DNA of 64,000 nt, taken from positions 434,001 to 498,000 of the forward strand of contig OZ017747.1 in NCBI GenBank assembly GCA_963969365.1, written 5' to 3'. Under the pieces are notes generated by a model, which searched no databases, was not told where the DNA came from, and saw nothing but the letters and a program-made list of their open reading frames with translations. Numbering within the stretch: the first letter of the stretch is position 1; each line of letters starts with the position of its first letter. Origin of the DNA: Asterochloris sp. CNOR1. Its lineage: Eukaryota; Chlorophyta; Trebouxiophyceae; Trebouxiales; Trebouxiaceae. Below are positions 33,501 through 45,291 of this stretch, in pieces. The position numbers were made by a program, and so were the translations under genes.

Positions 33501-36500
33501 CCTTGCACAGCAGTCTGTCAAACATTTAAAAGCCTGTAGACACGGGTTTCATATAGTCTCTGCATCACTTTCTTCCTTGTCAGCAGATTGTTGCATGATC
33601 CTGCTTGTTGTGGCTGTGATGGGAAGTGATCCTGTGCACATCGCGCAGACACCTCAGCAAGCTGGGCAGCCAACATGAGCCTGCAAGCGGGAGACTCTGC
33701 ATCGCATTCAAGCACCAGCCGGCATTTCATCCGTAACATGTCTCCTGCCGCAGAACGAATCGCCCGTTGTGGTGCTGAAGCTCATGCCAGTGGGCACAAC
33801 CAAGACTGTGGTGCGCATGTTCTTCAAGGGGTTCAACATCGCTGAGAATGGCATCTGGTATGTCTACCTGGCCAACGGGGAGCCAGCATCCTGGGGCTAT
33901 GTCGTCTTCATTGACCAGTCCGAGGCCAGCGCAGCTATTGAGGTGAGGACCCCTGCTGTGCCTGAAAGGTGTCTCAAGGCAAGATGTCCTCAAGAGAAGT
34001 CTGTTTCGTAAGGCGGCACCTCACAAGACCTCTTTATCCTGCTGCTGCAACCTGCAGGTGGTTGACAGCCTGCCCAGAGGCCTGCTGACATGCTCACAAT
34101 GGTCACCACACAGCACCTTTGATACTGGCATCTTTTGCAGGTACCTCACCTGACGTCCCGCAAGAGATTTGCTGCAATGGCCTGCTGAAGTGCTGGGTGC
34201 AGGCAAAGCGCAGAGCGCAGCGGCCACACGTGCCCGCCTTCTGCCCCCTGGACCGCAACCCTATTTCAGAGTCTGGCAAAAGCCAGCATACCTCACCTGA
34301 CATCCTGCAAGAGCTTTGCTGCAATTGCCTGCTGGCCTGCTGTGTGCAGGCACAGCGCAGAGCGCAGTGGTCACACGTGCCTGCCTGCTGCCCCCTGGAC
34401 CGCGACTCTGTGTCAGAGTCTAGAAAAGCCAAAGTACCTCACCTGACATCATGCAGGAGCTTTGCTGCAAGTGCCTGCTGGTGTGCTGTGTGCAGGCAAA
34501 GCACAGAGCGCGGTGGCCGCACGTGCCTGCCTTCTGCCCCCTGGAACGCGTCTCTATTTCACAGTTTGAAAAAGCCAACAAGTATGACGAAGAGGTGCCA
34601 AGGAAGGATGTGGACAAGCTGGTGGGCAGCTCTGCCAGTCTCTATAAACAGCACCCCTCTACGCTTGTGGTTGGCTGCAAACATGTGCTTCTGCCGGGCT
34701 GCAAAGACAGCACCCCTCGTACTTGTGGGTTTGCCTGTAGGTGTGCCCTGCCATGCTGCACAAGGAGCACCTCTTGGCCTTGTGGGTAGGCCTGACAGTA
34801 TGCCCCTGCCATGCTGCAGAGAGAAAACCCTTTGTGCTTATGGGTGGGCCTCAAAGTACGCCCTCAAAGGCTGCACAGACACCACCTGGTGGAGGAACCA
34901 GCAAGGTTGCTCAAGCACCAGTTTTGATGCCTGCAGAAGCGCCTGGATGGCTGCCCATCAGCGTTGCAGCAGCCGCCTGGCATGCAGGTCTGGCACCATG
35001 TGAATGCAAAGCATCTCCTGCTGCAGTTGAAGTGGTCACGCAACCAGGTGGTGGACAAGCTGGAGGGTGAGAAGCTTCCCCCAGAGGTGGGCTTCAGCTG
35101 GACTGCTTTAGCGCTTGTCTTGTGGTCATGCTTGTGCAAGACTCCTCCACAAGAGGCGTATGTCTGTGCCTTGTGGGTTGCGGGCTGTCTGTGTTGCATC
35201 ACAGCTGAGCTAACCTTCCAGCCTTGCTGTTGCAGCGTGATGACCTTGTTCAGGCATGTCTGCGCTGGTCATGGATGCTTCTTCTGTCTCTGCTTGTCCC
35301 TAGAGATGATTAAGTCCCCTTCTGCATGCTACGCTCACTATCTGCTGACCCGTACAGGTCCAAGCAGGTGCAACATGACCACCGTGAAGCAGCAGAGCTG
35401 GATCAGGCTAAGGCATTGCTGCCCTGCATAAGCAGCAGGGCTGCTTGCGGTCTCTGAGACTTTACCGGCCTGCTTCAACAAGTGCTTGTGCCCTGCAGGC
35501 TGCCTCAACTCTAAGCAGCAAGTTTTGGCGCTCCCTGCATGCGCAGCACAGTCTGACATGGGTACTGCTGGTGTGCGTAGGTAGAAGCGGCCCATCCTGA
35601 GCAAGTGTGTGGCTCCCCTGCAGGCTGCGTCACCCTCCAGCGGTGTCCTGCAGCTGTCGCAGCTGCCCCTCAGTGCCACAGAGGAGGACCTGCGGCAGTT
35701 CTTTGGGTCAGAGTTCCCTGTGTTGAAGGGAGGTATTCACTGGTGTGTGACTGCTGGCAACCAGGCCACTGATACTGCTTTTGTGGAGCTCGAGAGCGAT
35801 GCTGTGGCTTTGGAGGCTGTGGTGAGTACAGATGGCCTCTGCATGGGTGTGCACACGATCTCTGATGCCGCTAAGTAAGCACTTGTGCACTGTCACACTT
35901 TGATGTCACCGATGTTCAGTCATCTTGGAAGTGAGACTCAGTGTGGCTCTGTGTACTCATGCATGCAGCAACCAGCATGAGGAGCAAAACAAGGAGATGA
36001 CCTCCTGCTGCATTCAGGGGTTGTGCAGCTCTCTGCTCGGACGTGGGACGCCCAGCTGGCCAAGTCCAGAGCCTGACTGCTGAAGTGAATTTTGTGCTGC
36101 AGAGGGTGCTGCGGCAGAAGGAGTTCACCACCTCCAAGTCTGGGCCGCACCCCTGCACTTTGCAGAAGACCCCTCGCTTCATCTTTGAGCATGCCGCCGT
36201 CAGCAAGGACAAACCCCTGGTAGAGGTGACCTTGGCTGCTTCATGCAGAGAAGGCTGCCTTCAGGCCCAGCTCAGCACCGCTGGCCTGCCCTCACATTGC
36301 CAGGCCAGGTGTCGCTTGTGGGCGTCAATCTGATCTTCACTGCATGTGCGCAGCACGCTCTGGTGGGACCGCTGCATGTGCACTGATCTTGCTGGAGCTG
36401 CCCTGCAGGGACACATCATTTCAGAAGCCAAGCAGTGCAAGAAACTCCCTGCAGATGCTGGAGACCAGCAAAAGCCTGTGGACGGAGGAGCTGGGACAGC

Positions 36501-39500
36501 TGCTGACTCGGCATACGCCTCTTCTGCAACACAGGAGGCAGTGTCTGCTGCCAAGGCATCGCCAGATGATGCCAAGGAATTGCCAGATGAGCAGCGTGCT
36601 TCAGGGGCTGACGAGCCAGATGCAGGTGATTGCTGCTGCTTGCCACTTTCAGATCTCCAGGTTGCCATCTAGCAATGCATTGAACTTTTGAGCATTTGAT
36701 GTGCCCATCTGGCCACACACCACTGCACTAGTTGTATGCATGCCTGTCAGCAAGCTGCCAAAGCACATGCAGACACTACAGAGTTGATGGGCTTGCTGCC
36801 ACGCACCAGGCCGCCATGCAGCAGGCATCTCCGGTACATGGCATCTGAGCAGCAGCAGGGAGCATTTGTGGATCTAAGCTTGCAGCCAAGCCTAACACTG
36901 CCCCACTGCAGGGCCAGCTAAAGGGTCACAGGCGTCAGGCAGCCCCAAAGGGTCAGATGGGCAGAGCCAGCAGCCAGGAGCCGCAGACCTAGCTGGACAT
37001 CAGACTACCACCAGCCAGACTGCCTTGGTTCCTGCAAGTCAGACCAGCCCTGCTGAGGGCAGCCAGGCGGCAGGCCCTGAGCTTGCTGGCAAGGCCAGTG
37101 ATGCAGTGGCAATTCCCACGCTCCTCAACCTGCTCCCGCAACCAGCCAGTCGTCCTTTTGCGGCCCCAAGCGAGGCTGACTCTGACAACCTGAGCGTTGC
37201 TGGCAAGCAGAAGCGGAGACGTGGCAAGAAGCCCCTGGGCAACTTGGGGGAGCAGCATGCTGCCGAGCGCCAGCAGTCTGGCAGCGCAGCATCTGCCGCA
37301 GACAAGCCTGCTGCCGTGCCCACCCAGGCAGAGCTGCGCGCCGCAGTACAGCAGCGGGCTGCAGCAGGCAGCGCCACAGATAGAGCCAGCTGGCTGCCCG
37401 ATGCGCAAGGTGCTCGAGAAAAGCCCAAGCCCAAAAAGAAGGCTCTGCAGCCACAGATCAACGTGGTGGAGTTGGCGGCAAGCCAGGTGGACATGTCGTG
37501 GAAGAAACAACTGGAGAGGCGCCAGCAGCCTGGGCAGGCACCTGTCATGAGCCCTCACACGCAGCCGCAGCGCCAGGCTGCAGATCAGGAAGCTGCGCAG
37601 GTGGGGCCAGGCAGGCGCTTGCAGGAGCAGTCTTCAAAGGAAGAGGTTGCCGCGCGGCAGCAGGAGCAGCCTGCACAAAGCGAGAGTTGCGCTGAGGCTC
37701 CTGCTGCGCAGCTTGAGGCAGGCGTGGATGTGAGGGCAAAGGTAATATACTGCAGGCAATGCTTTTCTGTCTCCACTGCTGCACAGCCTTTGTGCTGCTG
37801 GCTGCACTCAGCCCAGCGCTGAGATTGAAGCCTTTCAGCAATGGACACTGGGAAGAAATCAGCAGCATTGCCCCTGCACTATGAGGGTGGCCATGGAGCG
37901 GGGTGACAGGCACTGCATTTGGTGCCCGTATGTCAGCGTCAACTTGCAGGGTCACTGCCTCATGTCCGTGACTTGTGCAGCACCCCCTCAGCAGCTGTGT
38001 TGGCTACGGGCCTGGCTTGCCCAGCAGCAAAGTGGCCCTGAGCACCTCCAGCAGCTGCCGCTGAGCTGAGCAGCCTGCACATGTAGGGGCCGGCTCCTGA
38101 AGTGCACCGGCAGATGCAGTGGGAGCGGTCAAAGACACAGTGGATGGGCGCACCGGTGCAGCCGCAGCCCCCCCAGCAGCAGCAGCAACAGCAGGCCCCG
38201 CGGCTTGAGGCAGAGGCCCCTTCCCCGCAGCAGCCGCCTGCGGCTGTCGAGGCTGCGGAGGTGCCAGGGCCGCCAAGCGCGACGCAGGCTGGGGCTGGGG
38301 CAGCAGGCATCCTGCTATTTGGGGACTTCAAGCAGCAGGAGGTGGCGTGCTTTGAACCTCAGGCAAGGCCAGAGCCGAAGCAGGTGACTGTGGGCAGGGT
38401 GGAAGCACACATTGCTGACAGCTGACCACTGCAGCCGCTTTTGGGCGGCAGCCCGCAGCGTGAGCTGAGCCACTCGTGAGCTGCAGCTGGGCATTGGGGA
38501 TCCCACGTCAGTGCTGCATCTGTGATGTAGTGCCTCTGTGCTGACTTCTGGGCTACCTTGGACCTTGCCCATTGGTGGCTGAGCCTGTGTGCTGACTGCT
38601 GGGCTGCCATTCCACAGCAGGAAGGGGGTCTGCCACTCCTGTGTAAGGCTCAAGGCTGTGCATGTCCAGGGCTGACAGTTTCTGTGTGGTGAATGCTGTG
38701 CTGATATGCCATTGCAGAAGGAGTCTGCGACTCCACTGCAGAGAGAGCCTGCTGCTTCTGTATTCCACTTTGGGCTGGATCCAGCGGTGGTGGCCGGCAT
38801 CCCACGTGGTCCGGAGGCCCGGTCAGCAGAGGTGGAGCAGGCCAGGCCACAGGCCAGCGCTGTGCCCGCCAGCAGGCAGCCAGAGGATCCAGGCCCCGCC
38901 TCAGCACCTGCTGCTCCTGCTGCCCAGGCTCCTGCTGCTGCTGCCCCAATGCTACCTTACGAGGTCGAACAGAGGCCGCTGCAGCAGCTCAGGCCTGAGC
39001 CACTGCCGGTATCACCGCAGCAGCTTGGACCTAAGTCCCTGCCAGCAGCCCCGCAGCAGCAGCTGCCTGTATCCCTCGCGGCGCCTGTGGCCGTCACGCC
39101 AGCAATGCAGGCTGGCACCACTCAGCAGGGCGCTGCCGTGCCAATCGGCGGTCGTCAGGACCAGGGAGTGGCTGCTGTGCCAATTGACGGTCGTCAGGAC
39201 CAGGGAGTGGCTGCCGTGCCTATTGGCGGTCCTCAGGGCCCCGGAGTGGCTGCTAGGCAGACAGAGGACAGCAGGAGTGGGGTTGAGGTGCCTGCAGCAG
39301 CAGCCCAGGCTGCAGCTGAGAGCGGTGCCCCTGCAGCCCTGCTGCCGCGGAAGCCCCAGCCGCCCAAGAGACGAGGCCCTGGGCCTGTCCAGGCGCCGCC
39401 TGCAGCTGCCGAGTGGGAGCAGGTTGGCGCCAAGCCGCGACCCCATGGGGCGAGGCATCAGCAGCAGGTGCAGGGCGGCACTGGGCCCCAGCAACAGCCC

Positions 39501-40410
39501 AGTGCCAGGCCAGCCGCAGCGTCAAATGCCCAGAATCGCAGCGTCGAGGTGGACCCAGAGCTGAAGAGCATCCAGGCGAGGGTTTGCTGGTGTCAGTCAA
39601 TTACATGACGTTGTGTATTGAGGGATTGGGGAGGACGTGGGTATGTCAGGCTTGCAGGTCGCTGCATGACAGGCTTCAGCACAAGTGCTGCGCTGTGTGA
39701 GTTGAGGGTAAGCACTGCAGCCCTTGTGGAATCTGCACCTGCCCGCTCAGCCTGAGAGCAGCGCTGCCTGGCAGCATGTGCTGTTGTGTGTTGCTGACGT
39801 GGTGCTCTGGCTGACTGTGTTGCCCTGACAGCGCAGATGCAGGCTGCACCTGCTGAGCACTGTCGTTGGCAGCAGCATCGCACCGTGCAAAGAGCTGTTG
39901 CCTGCCTGCAGGATAAGCTGCGATCTGGCGTGGCTGCCAGCCCGCACTTGGTGGGCAAGAGCTACAAGCAGCTAGAAGATGAGCTCTGCTGCCCCATCAC
40001 ACAGGTCTGCGTCCCACATGCTTTGTTGAGCCTTCAAATGTCTCACGCTGGGCCTTGCCCACCTACCTAACCTGTGTAGCCCAGTTCCTGAACCAAGGCA
40101 ACAGTGTACCGCTGGAATGCACTGACAGCCTCTTTCGTTGCTGCAGGAAGTGATGAGGGACCCTGTCGTTTGTCGTGACGGGCACAGGTAAGCTGAGAGT
40201 CCTGCTGCCGCTTTGTGTTTGCTGATCAAAGCTGCTGCCTGTGCTGAGGCAAGGCACCTCTTTGGCTGCAGCTATGAGCGCTCAGCCATCTCTGAATGGC
40301 TGGCAAAGGCAAATACAAGCCCAATGACAAATGAGGTGCTGGTAGACAAGTCGCTGCACCCCAATGTGGCCCTGAAGTCCATAATCGCGAACCTGCTGTC
40401 CCGGCATTAG
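30580..40410 (+). CDS. CCCH finger / RRM-like / U-box protein, putative RNA-binding E3 ligase (1585 aa)
   Basis: Exons: 30580-31311, 31660-31858, 32162-32547, 32783-32863, 33052-33114, 33339-33413, 33754-33942, 34565-34621, 34988-35086, 35624-35821, 36103-36225, 36409-36625, 36912-37741, 38087-38383, 38718-39581, 39837-40004, 40147-40187, 40272-40410; every junction is in phase. Residues 1-460 are low complexity (proline, alanine, glutamine). A C-X7-C-X5-C-X3-H finger lies at 469-487. An RRM-like domain spans about 513-594 (VVLKLMPVG...MFFKGFNI...GYVVFIDQ) and a second about 628-700 (GVLQLSQLPLSATEEDLRQF...TAFVELES), both near the hnRNP F/H type. A long disordered region follows, then a U-box at about 1515-1585 (CPITQEVMRDPVVCRDGHSY...SPMTNEVL). 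The U-box implies ubiquitin transfer to RNA-bound targets, by inference. Exon 34988-35086 is the least certain. Confidence 0.8.
31267..31517 (+). repeat. Echo of the first-exon donor in the U-box gene
   Basis: The end of exon 1 and its donor (31267-31317) resembles 31468-31517 in the intron. Both read CTGCCCACCT, later GCTTCTGG, then CAG|GTNCGCC, so the echo keeps the donor. Confidence 0.5.
31892..32075 (+). repeat. ~97-bp tandem repeat in an intron of the U-box gene
   Basis: Two units, 31892-31987 and 31988-32075, share GCATGCACCCTTCTGCTGCT and TCAGGCACATGTCTGCA. Each contains a pyrimidine tract and an acceptor-like TTGCAG (31950-31965 and 32043-32048), so the array multiplies potential 3' splice sites ahead of the exon at 32162. 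Confidence 0.75.
34141..34583 (+). repeat. 147-bp tandem triplication spanning an acceptor and exon start
   Basis: Three units of about 147 bp begin near 34141, 34288 and 34436 with TACCTCACCTGAC. Each ends in a TATTTCAG- or TGTCAG-like acceptor followed by an AGTCTGGAAAAGCCA-like or TTTGAAAAAGCC block. Junctions fall at 34269, 34416 and 34564. Only the last is used in the phase-consistent model, where it opens the exon at 34565. Confidence 0.85.
34640..34870 (+). repeat. Degenerate ~55-bp tandem repeat in an intron
   Basis: About four imperfect units share ACTTGTGGGTNGGCCT and ATGCCNCTGCCATGCTGC-like blocks, just after the donor of the exon ending at 34621. Confidence 0.5.
39143..39270 (+). 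repeat. In-frame 45-bp coding repeat
   Basis: Three in-frame copies encode AAVPIGGRQDQGV-like units in the disordered region before the U-box. Confidence 0.75.
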
Positions 40411-40847
40411 CGCTGCCACCCACTAGGCTCAAACTTTGCTCTGTGTTTGGTCCCAGTGAAAAGTGAGCCTTCAGCCGTAAGGGAGGCATGGTGACGCACA
40501 GGCCAATGATACCATTCAGATGGCTCGGGAGTGCTTGGCTATTGCTGGGTGGCAGGCTGTGGATGGTCCAACCGGAAGTTTATGGCAGTGGCAGAGAGCA
40601 CATGGTTGTTGCCATCCCTTGCCAGTACCTGCTCTGCTGCGAGTGAGATGCAGACTTGACATGTTGCTGAGCTGCTGGCAGAGAGCTGCAAGGACAACAA
40701 TGTACACAAGCCATGTTTGCTTGCAGCACCTGGCACAGCAGCATTTCCTTGTGTTATCACTCTGCATCAGGCCCCTGCCCCACCTGCCCAGAAGGTAAGT
40801 GCCACAGTAAATCTTCAAGATCAAGCATCAGCCGTGCATCCCGGAAG
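40411..40847. other. Intergenic region, U-box gene 3' end / B12D promoter
   Basis: No gene is visible in this 437-bp stretch, and I see no clear TATA box or TGTAA. Confidence 0.5.
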
Positions 40848-41639
40848 ATGAGTGCTTCACGCCCTGCGTTTCGGTGGCTGAGGCCAGATGTCGGTGAGCT
40901 GTTTGTCTTGGCTGTGTCCTGCACGGGATTGGCTTTTGAGCAGCCTGTGCCCTTGGTCTGCATGAGCGTGCGCACGGCGGCTGTCATTGCGTTGCAGCGC
41001 TGCAGCTATGGGCATGGTGTGCCAGCTCGGCACTGTGCCAACTACTTTTGGAACTGAGATTCTCGTGTCACGTTGCAGTGCCTGTGCTGGTTGCCTGTGG
41101 CGCAGGAGTTACTCTGGCTACCTGGGCATCTGTGCGTAACTTCAGGTGCAGTTTTGTGCTTTGACCAAAAGAGAGGGAGGAACCAAGGATCAGCCCATTG
41201 AAGCTATTTCGGCCTGCAGGACCAACCCTGATGTGTACATCAATAGAGCAAGGCGTCACGAGGACCTTGATTCCCCCAAGCTGGTGCAGCAGGCAGAGAA
41301 CTATGGCCACTCCTTCCTCAGGAAGCTGGGCGTGGTGAGCTGCAGCATCGAGGCTGCAGCTGCACAGCATCCAATTGTCGCTTTGCGTGGTGTCTTGCAG
41401 AGCATCTGCAGCGCTCAGCACGCTGAATGGCAGCTTCATTGGGCCTGGCTGGCCCCATGCTGGGCCTGTTGCGCCGCGGCTGCAGCTGCCAAGCATCTCA
41501 TCGCACCTCATGCATGTGCCACATTTCTGGAGCTGCTTGGCAGCTGCAAGCCTGATAATGTGTTGATCCTGCCATGCAGAGCCACGGGGAGCCTCACATC
41601 TTCAACAACACCTACCCAGAGTATCAGACCCAGAAATAG
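40848..41639 (+). CDS. B12D / NDUFA4 (MLRQ)-type mitochondrial membrane protein (95 aa)
   Basis: Exons: 40848-40893, 41079-41145, 41220-41334, 41580-41639, with splice phases 1, 2 and 0 that agree. The protein begins MSASRPAFRWLRPDV, then has one hydrophobic helix (VPVLVACGAGVTLATWASV), followed by RNFRTNPDVYINR and GHSFLRKLG. This pattern (FRWLRP, helix, TNPDV, ENPLRKF-like) is that of the plant B12D family, which belongs to the NDUFA4/MLRQ subunit group associated with respiratory complexes I and IV. Size and single helix match. A TGTAA lies at 41864-41868, about 225 bases downstream. The assignment rests on short motifs, so the family is likely but the complex it joins is inferred. Confidence 0.75.
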
Positions 41640-43371
41640 GGGGCAAACGTGTCACAAATGGGGCCCCTCAAATTTTGCGACAAGAGTTTTCATTCATCAT
41701 GAATTGCACCCAGCCTGCGTGTTCTGTACTCAGTGAGCTTGACAGCGTGAGGGGATGTACTCAAAAGCAATTTTGAAGCAGTATCAGCAGGCTCTGCTGC
41801 AACGTTTTCAACAGCAGAGCCTGCATCGTGGGAGAAGAGCCCAAAGTCGTAATCAGTGCGCACTGTAAGGGGAGCAGCCTCAGAGAGTTGAGGAGGGATA
41901 GTCCAGACTGTGGCTGGATCTCAAGGCCTGAGCTCTAGGCTCTGTTAAAATGACAGGGGGTGCTATTTGATGCGCACCACAGACGCCCTCTCCAGAATTT
42001 CGGGGCTGGGCCTACTCAGACTTGCCCTGCCCAGCGGATTCTGCGCTGACGTCCTGCAGCAGATGGTCAAGCAGTCAGCAATGGCATGCCTACCAAGCAG
42101 CTGCAGGTGTGATACTGTCGCTGGCTTTGGCGCGTGATGGGATTAGGTCCTCCTGGCGTTCTTGCAGCACAGTCAGAGCGGAAGTTGTGCAGCAGCCTAC
42201 CTGGCCATGTATGCAACATGAGGCAGCTGTTCTGAATCTCCTGAGACCCTCTTCATGGGAGTTGATATTGCTTCCCTGTAGACAGAACAGCAGCGAATGG
42301 GTTGACCTGCCAGGCCTGGCTCAGGCATGCTGTCAACCCCTGAGTGCAGCAGCTTTTACATCCGACTGTCTCACCTGTCGCGCCTACGACTGCAGCAGCT
42401 CCCCATGCCGGTATATACTCAGCAACCCAGATCACTTTACTGTGTAATGGGATGTCAGTGTGGGAAATCTCCGAATGATTGCACGTGGGATTCTGGATTG
42501 CCTGGTCAGGTCATCTTTGGCCAGCAGATCCGTTGTGGAGCAGCAGGCAAGTATGAGTGAAGATTGTCACTATACAACAGGCAGACAGGCATGAACACTA
42601 AAGGGGCATCACAGCCGGAGGGCAAGGGAGTGCTGCAGCTTCATGTGCAGTAAGAAAGCTACCACTGATGCAGTTTCAAAGCGCTGCTGGCCAGTATATA
42701 TACAACAAGGGATTTCAGAGATGCAGGGGCCTTTTCAGGACCTGAGTCAGTTAATCACAGCGGCATTGTACCCACAAAACTTGCAACCCTCTAAATATTG
42801 ACTCGGCTATAGGCAAGCTGCCTTGCTACCTATACTTTATGTTGCACAAGAACTGGGCAAATCTGCATTGAGTCCCATACTGTCTTCTCCATTGGATTGG
42901 CTTGTTCAGCCAGGTCGCGCACACTGACGCTCTAGGGTCGCTGTCAAGCCGATGCAGGGTGGGGGGTTGCGTGCCAGCATAGCATCGCCGCACTGGCTGG
43001 CACAGCCTGGCGCACACTGAGGCATCAATTTCAGGGGGCTATCAGACTAGGTCAAAGATGTGGGCCCTGCCCACAATGTCACTCGGGGGAGGAGCCAGTG
43101 ATGAGGGCCATGTGCAGCGCGCACACGACGCTGTGTCCGGTCACACGGAAATACTTGATGAAGGGGAAGCATACAAAAGGGGAGATGCCTGCAGCGCAGC
43201 AGGCACGAAGTTTGCTCAAGCAGCAGGCCAACAGGTTTGCTCGGCCAGCAGACCACTGAGTGTGCTCAGGCAGCAGGCCACAGCAGCAGTTGCACAGGGC
43301 AGACTGGCACGCAACCGCTGGGACATGTGGGATACTGCAAGCCAATCACAAATGCCCCCCGCAGTAGAATG
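41640..43371. other. 1.7-kb intergenic region between convergent genes
   Basis: No supported coding. It contains TATA-rich sites at 42412-42417 and 42694-42701, and the tandem repeat at 43211-43285. The B12D and F-box genes point towards it from both sides. Confidence 0.45.
43211..43285. repeat. 25-bp repeat, three copies
   Basis: Units at 43211-43235, 43236-43260 and 43261-43285 read T-T/G-TGCTC followed by AGCAGGCCA-like sequence. It lies just past the end of the F-box gene. Confidence 0.6.
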
Positions 43372-45291
43372 CTATGGGCAATGTGCTTGGCAGGCAGACC
43401 CGTCAGATGCCCTTTGCTTGCCTGAGTCCTCAACCAGCTCGATGGTGGCCCAGTTGAACAGCTGCTGCAGGGTGAGTTCCGCCAGCTTACGCATTGCTAC
43501 CAAGCATGCCTCCAGCACTGCGGCGTCAACCTGCACAGCATGCAGGGCCCAGCTGAACAATGGCTGACTGTTGCAGGGGTGCATGCTGCACCCACTTGGG
43601 AGAGCATTACAGCCGGATCAGGCCTAGGTTGGCTGGCTCGGGACTCAGGCAAACATCTCCAGCAGCAGCAGCCAACTCCTCCAGCAGCACAGCTGATCCC
43701 TGTGCAAGCAAACCCAGCAGCTAGCAAGGCGGCTCAAACACAGTACGCGAGCCGCCCTCCTATACGCCCCCGCATGATTCTCGGGGCCGCACCTGCACCC
43801 TGTTGCTTAGGCAGCATCCCTCAGCCCAGAAAACGGCCAAGACGCAGCAGGCAACAGGGCCTTGCCCAGTGGCGCCATGTTCTGCATGGGACAAGAGTGT
43901 GGTGTGAACCATCAGTAGATCAGATGTACCCTCAGGACCCCCTGGCATGCAGGAAGCCAGGCTCCGTCACTGCAAGCCACATGCAGCAGGTGAGAAGGTC
44001 TCACTTGGGCTCTTGCGTGTGCAGCACTCCTCGGCAAAACCCAGCCAGACAGTGGTGCTAGCTTTCTTTGCCTCTTTTGCCGTTGAAAGTCCCTATGCTC
44101 CCTGTTCACATCTGGCTGCCTGAGGCTCACGGAGAAGCGCAGCTGCACCCCCTTGCTTGTGCAGCAACACCAAGCCCTATGCATGCGCAGCGTCTTTCAG
44201 CTTCACACGCAGCAGGCGAGAGGATCACAATTGGCGCCCCCGCTTGCGTCTCAGACTACCTACTGACCCATGGGCGCACCTGCACCCTCCTGGTTGCAAT
44301 GCCGGTGCTCCAGTTCAAGTGCAGGTCCACGCGCGAGAACTGCTCCAGCGCAGCCCCGCTCGGTGGGCCCTCCAGCTCCTGAGACCACAGCTGCTTGTCA
44401 GGCCAGGCTGCCAGCAGCACTGCTGCCGCCGCTTGGGGGGACGAGGCTGCTGCCCGCTCAAACAGGGGCCCCATGCTGAAGTGCAGCGACATGCCGCACA
44501 CCAGAGTCTCCAGCATGTGGGAGGGGTAAGTCCACCATCTCGTGCCGGCCTGCCTCAGCTGCAGGCGCAGGTGCTGGCTCAGCAGGGCACTCTGATGAGG
44601 CTCCACCTGCAGACACATCCTTGGCTCAGCTCCCTGCTGCAGGGAATGGCAGGTGGCGGCTGGCCCTCCAGCCACTCACTTCCTGGCACCTGCAAGCACA
44701 GGCACTGGCCAAGCGGGGCGCTGCTGTGCCCCTCCACCTGCAGTTGGGACACGACAGGTGTTGTCTGTGTCTTTCAGCGCAGGTCCCTGCCTGCAGCACA
44801 TCCTGGCGTGGGTACTGACTGACCAGGGCGGGGCAGTGCAGCTCCACCTGAATCAGGGCCCAGACTCAGCTTCAGGAGATGGCTGCTGTATGTCGTTCAG
44901 CAGGGCCCACCTGCAGGCCAAGGATGGGAAGTGCTGAGCTGTCTTTTTAGGGCGCAGGCAATGGCGGCTGCCATGTTCCCCGCAGGCGTCGCCGGCGCTC
45001 CCTGGCGGCAGCATTGGCTTCTCCAATGCAGGTAGGGGCCCACAGGCACTCAACTGACTTGGGCAGATGGCATCACTTGGCGGCAGCAGGAGAAGCTGTG
45101 AGGTAGCCGTCTGGGTCTATGCCGGGGGGGCTCATCATGCAGCTCACATGCTTCTGCAGGTTGCGGCAGACCCAGCCCAGCCGCAGTGCTCCACTTGGAC
45201 CAAGCGAGTGCATGACCGACTGCATCGCCGGCCAGGGCAGCTCCAGCAGAGACAGGGGCTGCTCCTCTGCCTGAGATGTTGCCTCCATCAT
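43372..45291 (-). CDS. F-box protein with COMM-like C-terminal domain (223 aa)
   Basis: Exons on the complement: 45148-45291, 44280-44606, 44110-44151, 43372-43530, all phase 0. Residues 12-48 form an F-box (LSLLELPWPAMQ...LRLGWVCRNLQKH). The next 109 codons begin VEPHQSALLSQ and have no assigned fold. The C-terminus, VDLHLNWSTGI, GVQLRFSVSLRQPD and VDAAVLEACLVAMRKLAEL, has the tryptophan, beta-strand and final-helix layout of a COMM domain. F-box proteins bring substrates to SCF ubiquitin ligases, and COMMD proteins themselves bind cullin ligase regulators in animals, so the pairing would make sense, but it is inferred. The start ATG at 45291 is the first in frame. A small extra exon around 44915-45030 cannot be excluded. 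Confidence 0.6.
44600..44915 (-). repeat. Four-copy echo of an exon acceptor in the F-box gene
   Basis: The acceptor used at 44607/44606 recurs upstream at 44738, 44847 and 44911. Minus-strand starts are CAG|GTGGAGCCTCATCAG (real), CAG|GTGGAGGGGCACAGC, CAG|GTGGAGCTGCACTGC and CAG|GTGGGCCCTGCTGAA. Two of the copies stay open for more than 25 codons, so they could serve as alternative exons. Confidence 0.75.

Noticed and set aside
38662-39564. 300-codon open frame
   Set aside because: Shadow of the U-box gene exon 38718-39581; its residues are a frame-shifted reading of a proline/glutamine-rich region.
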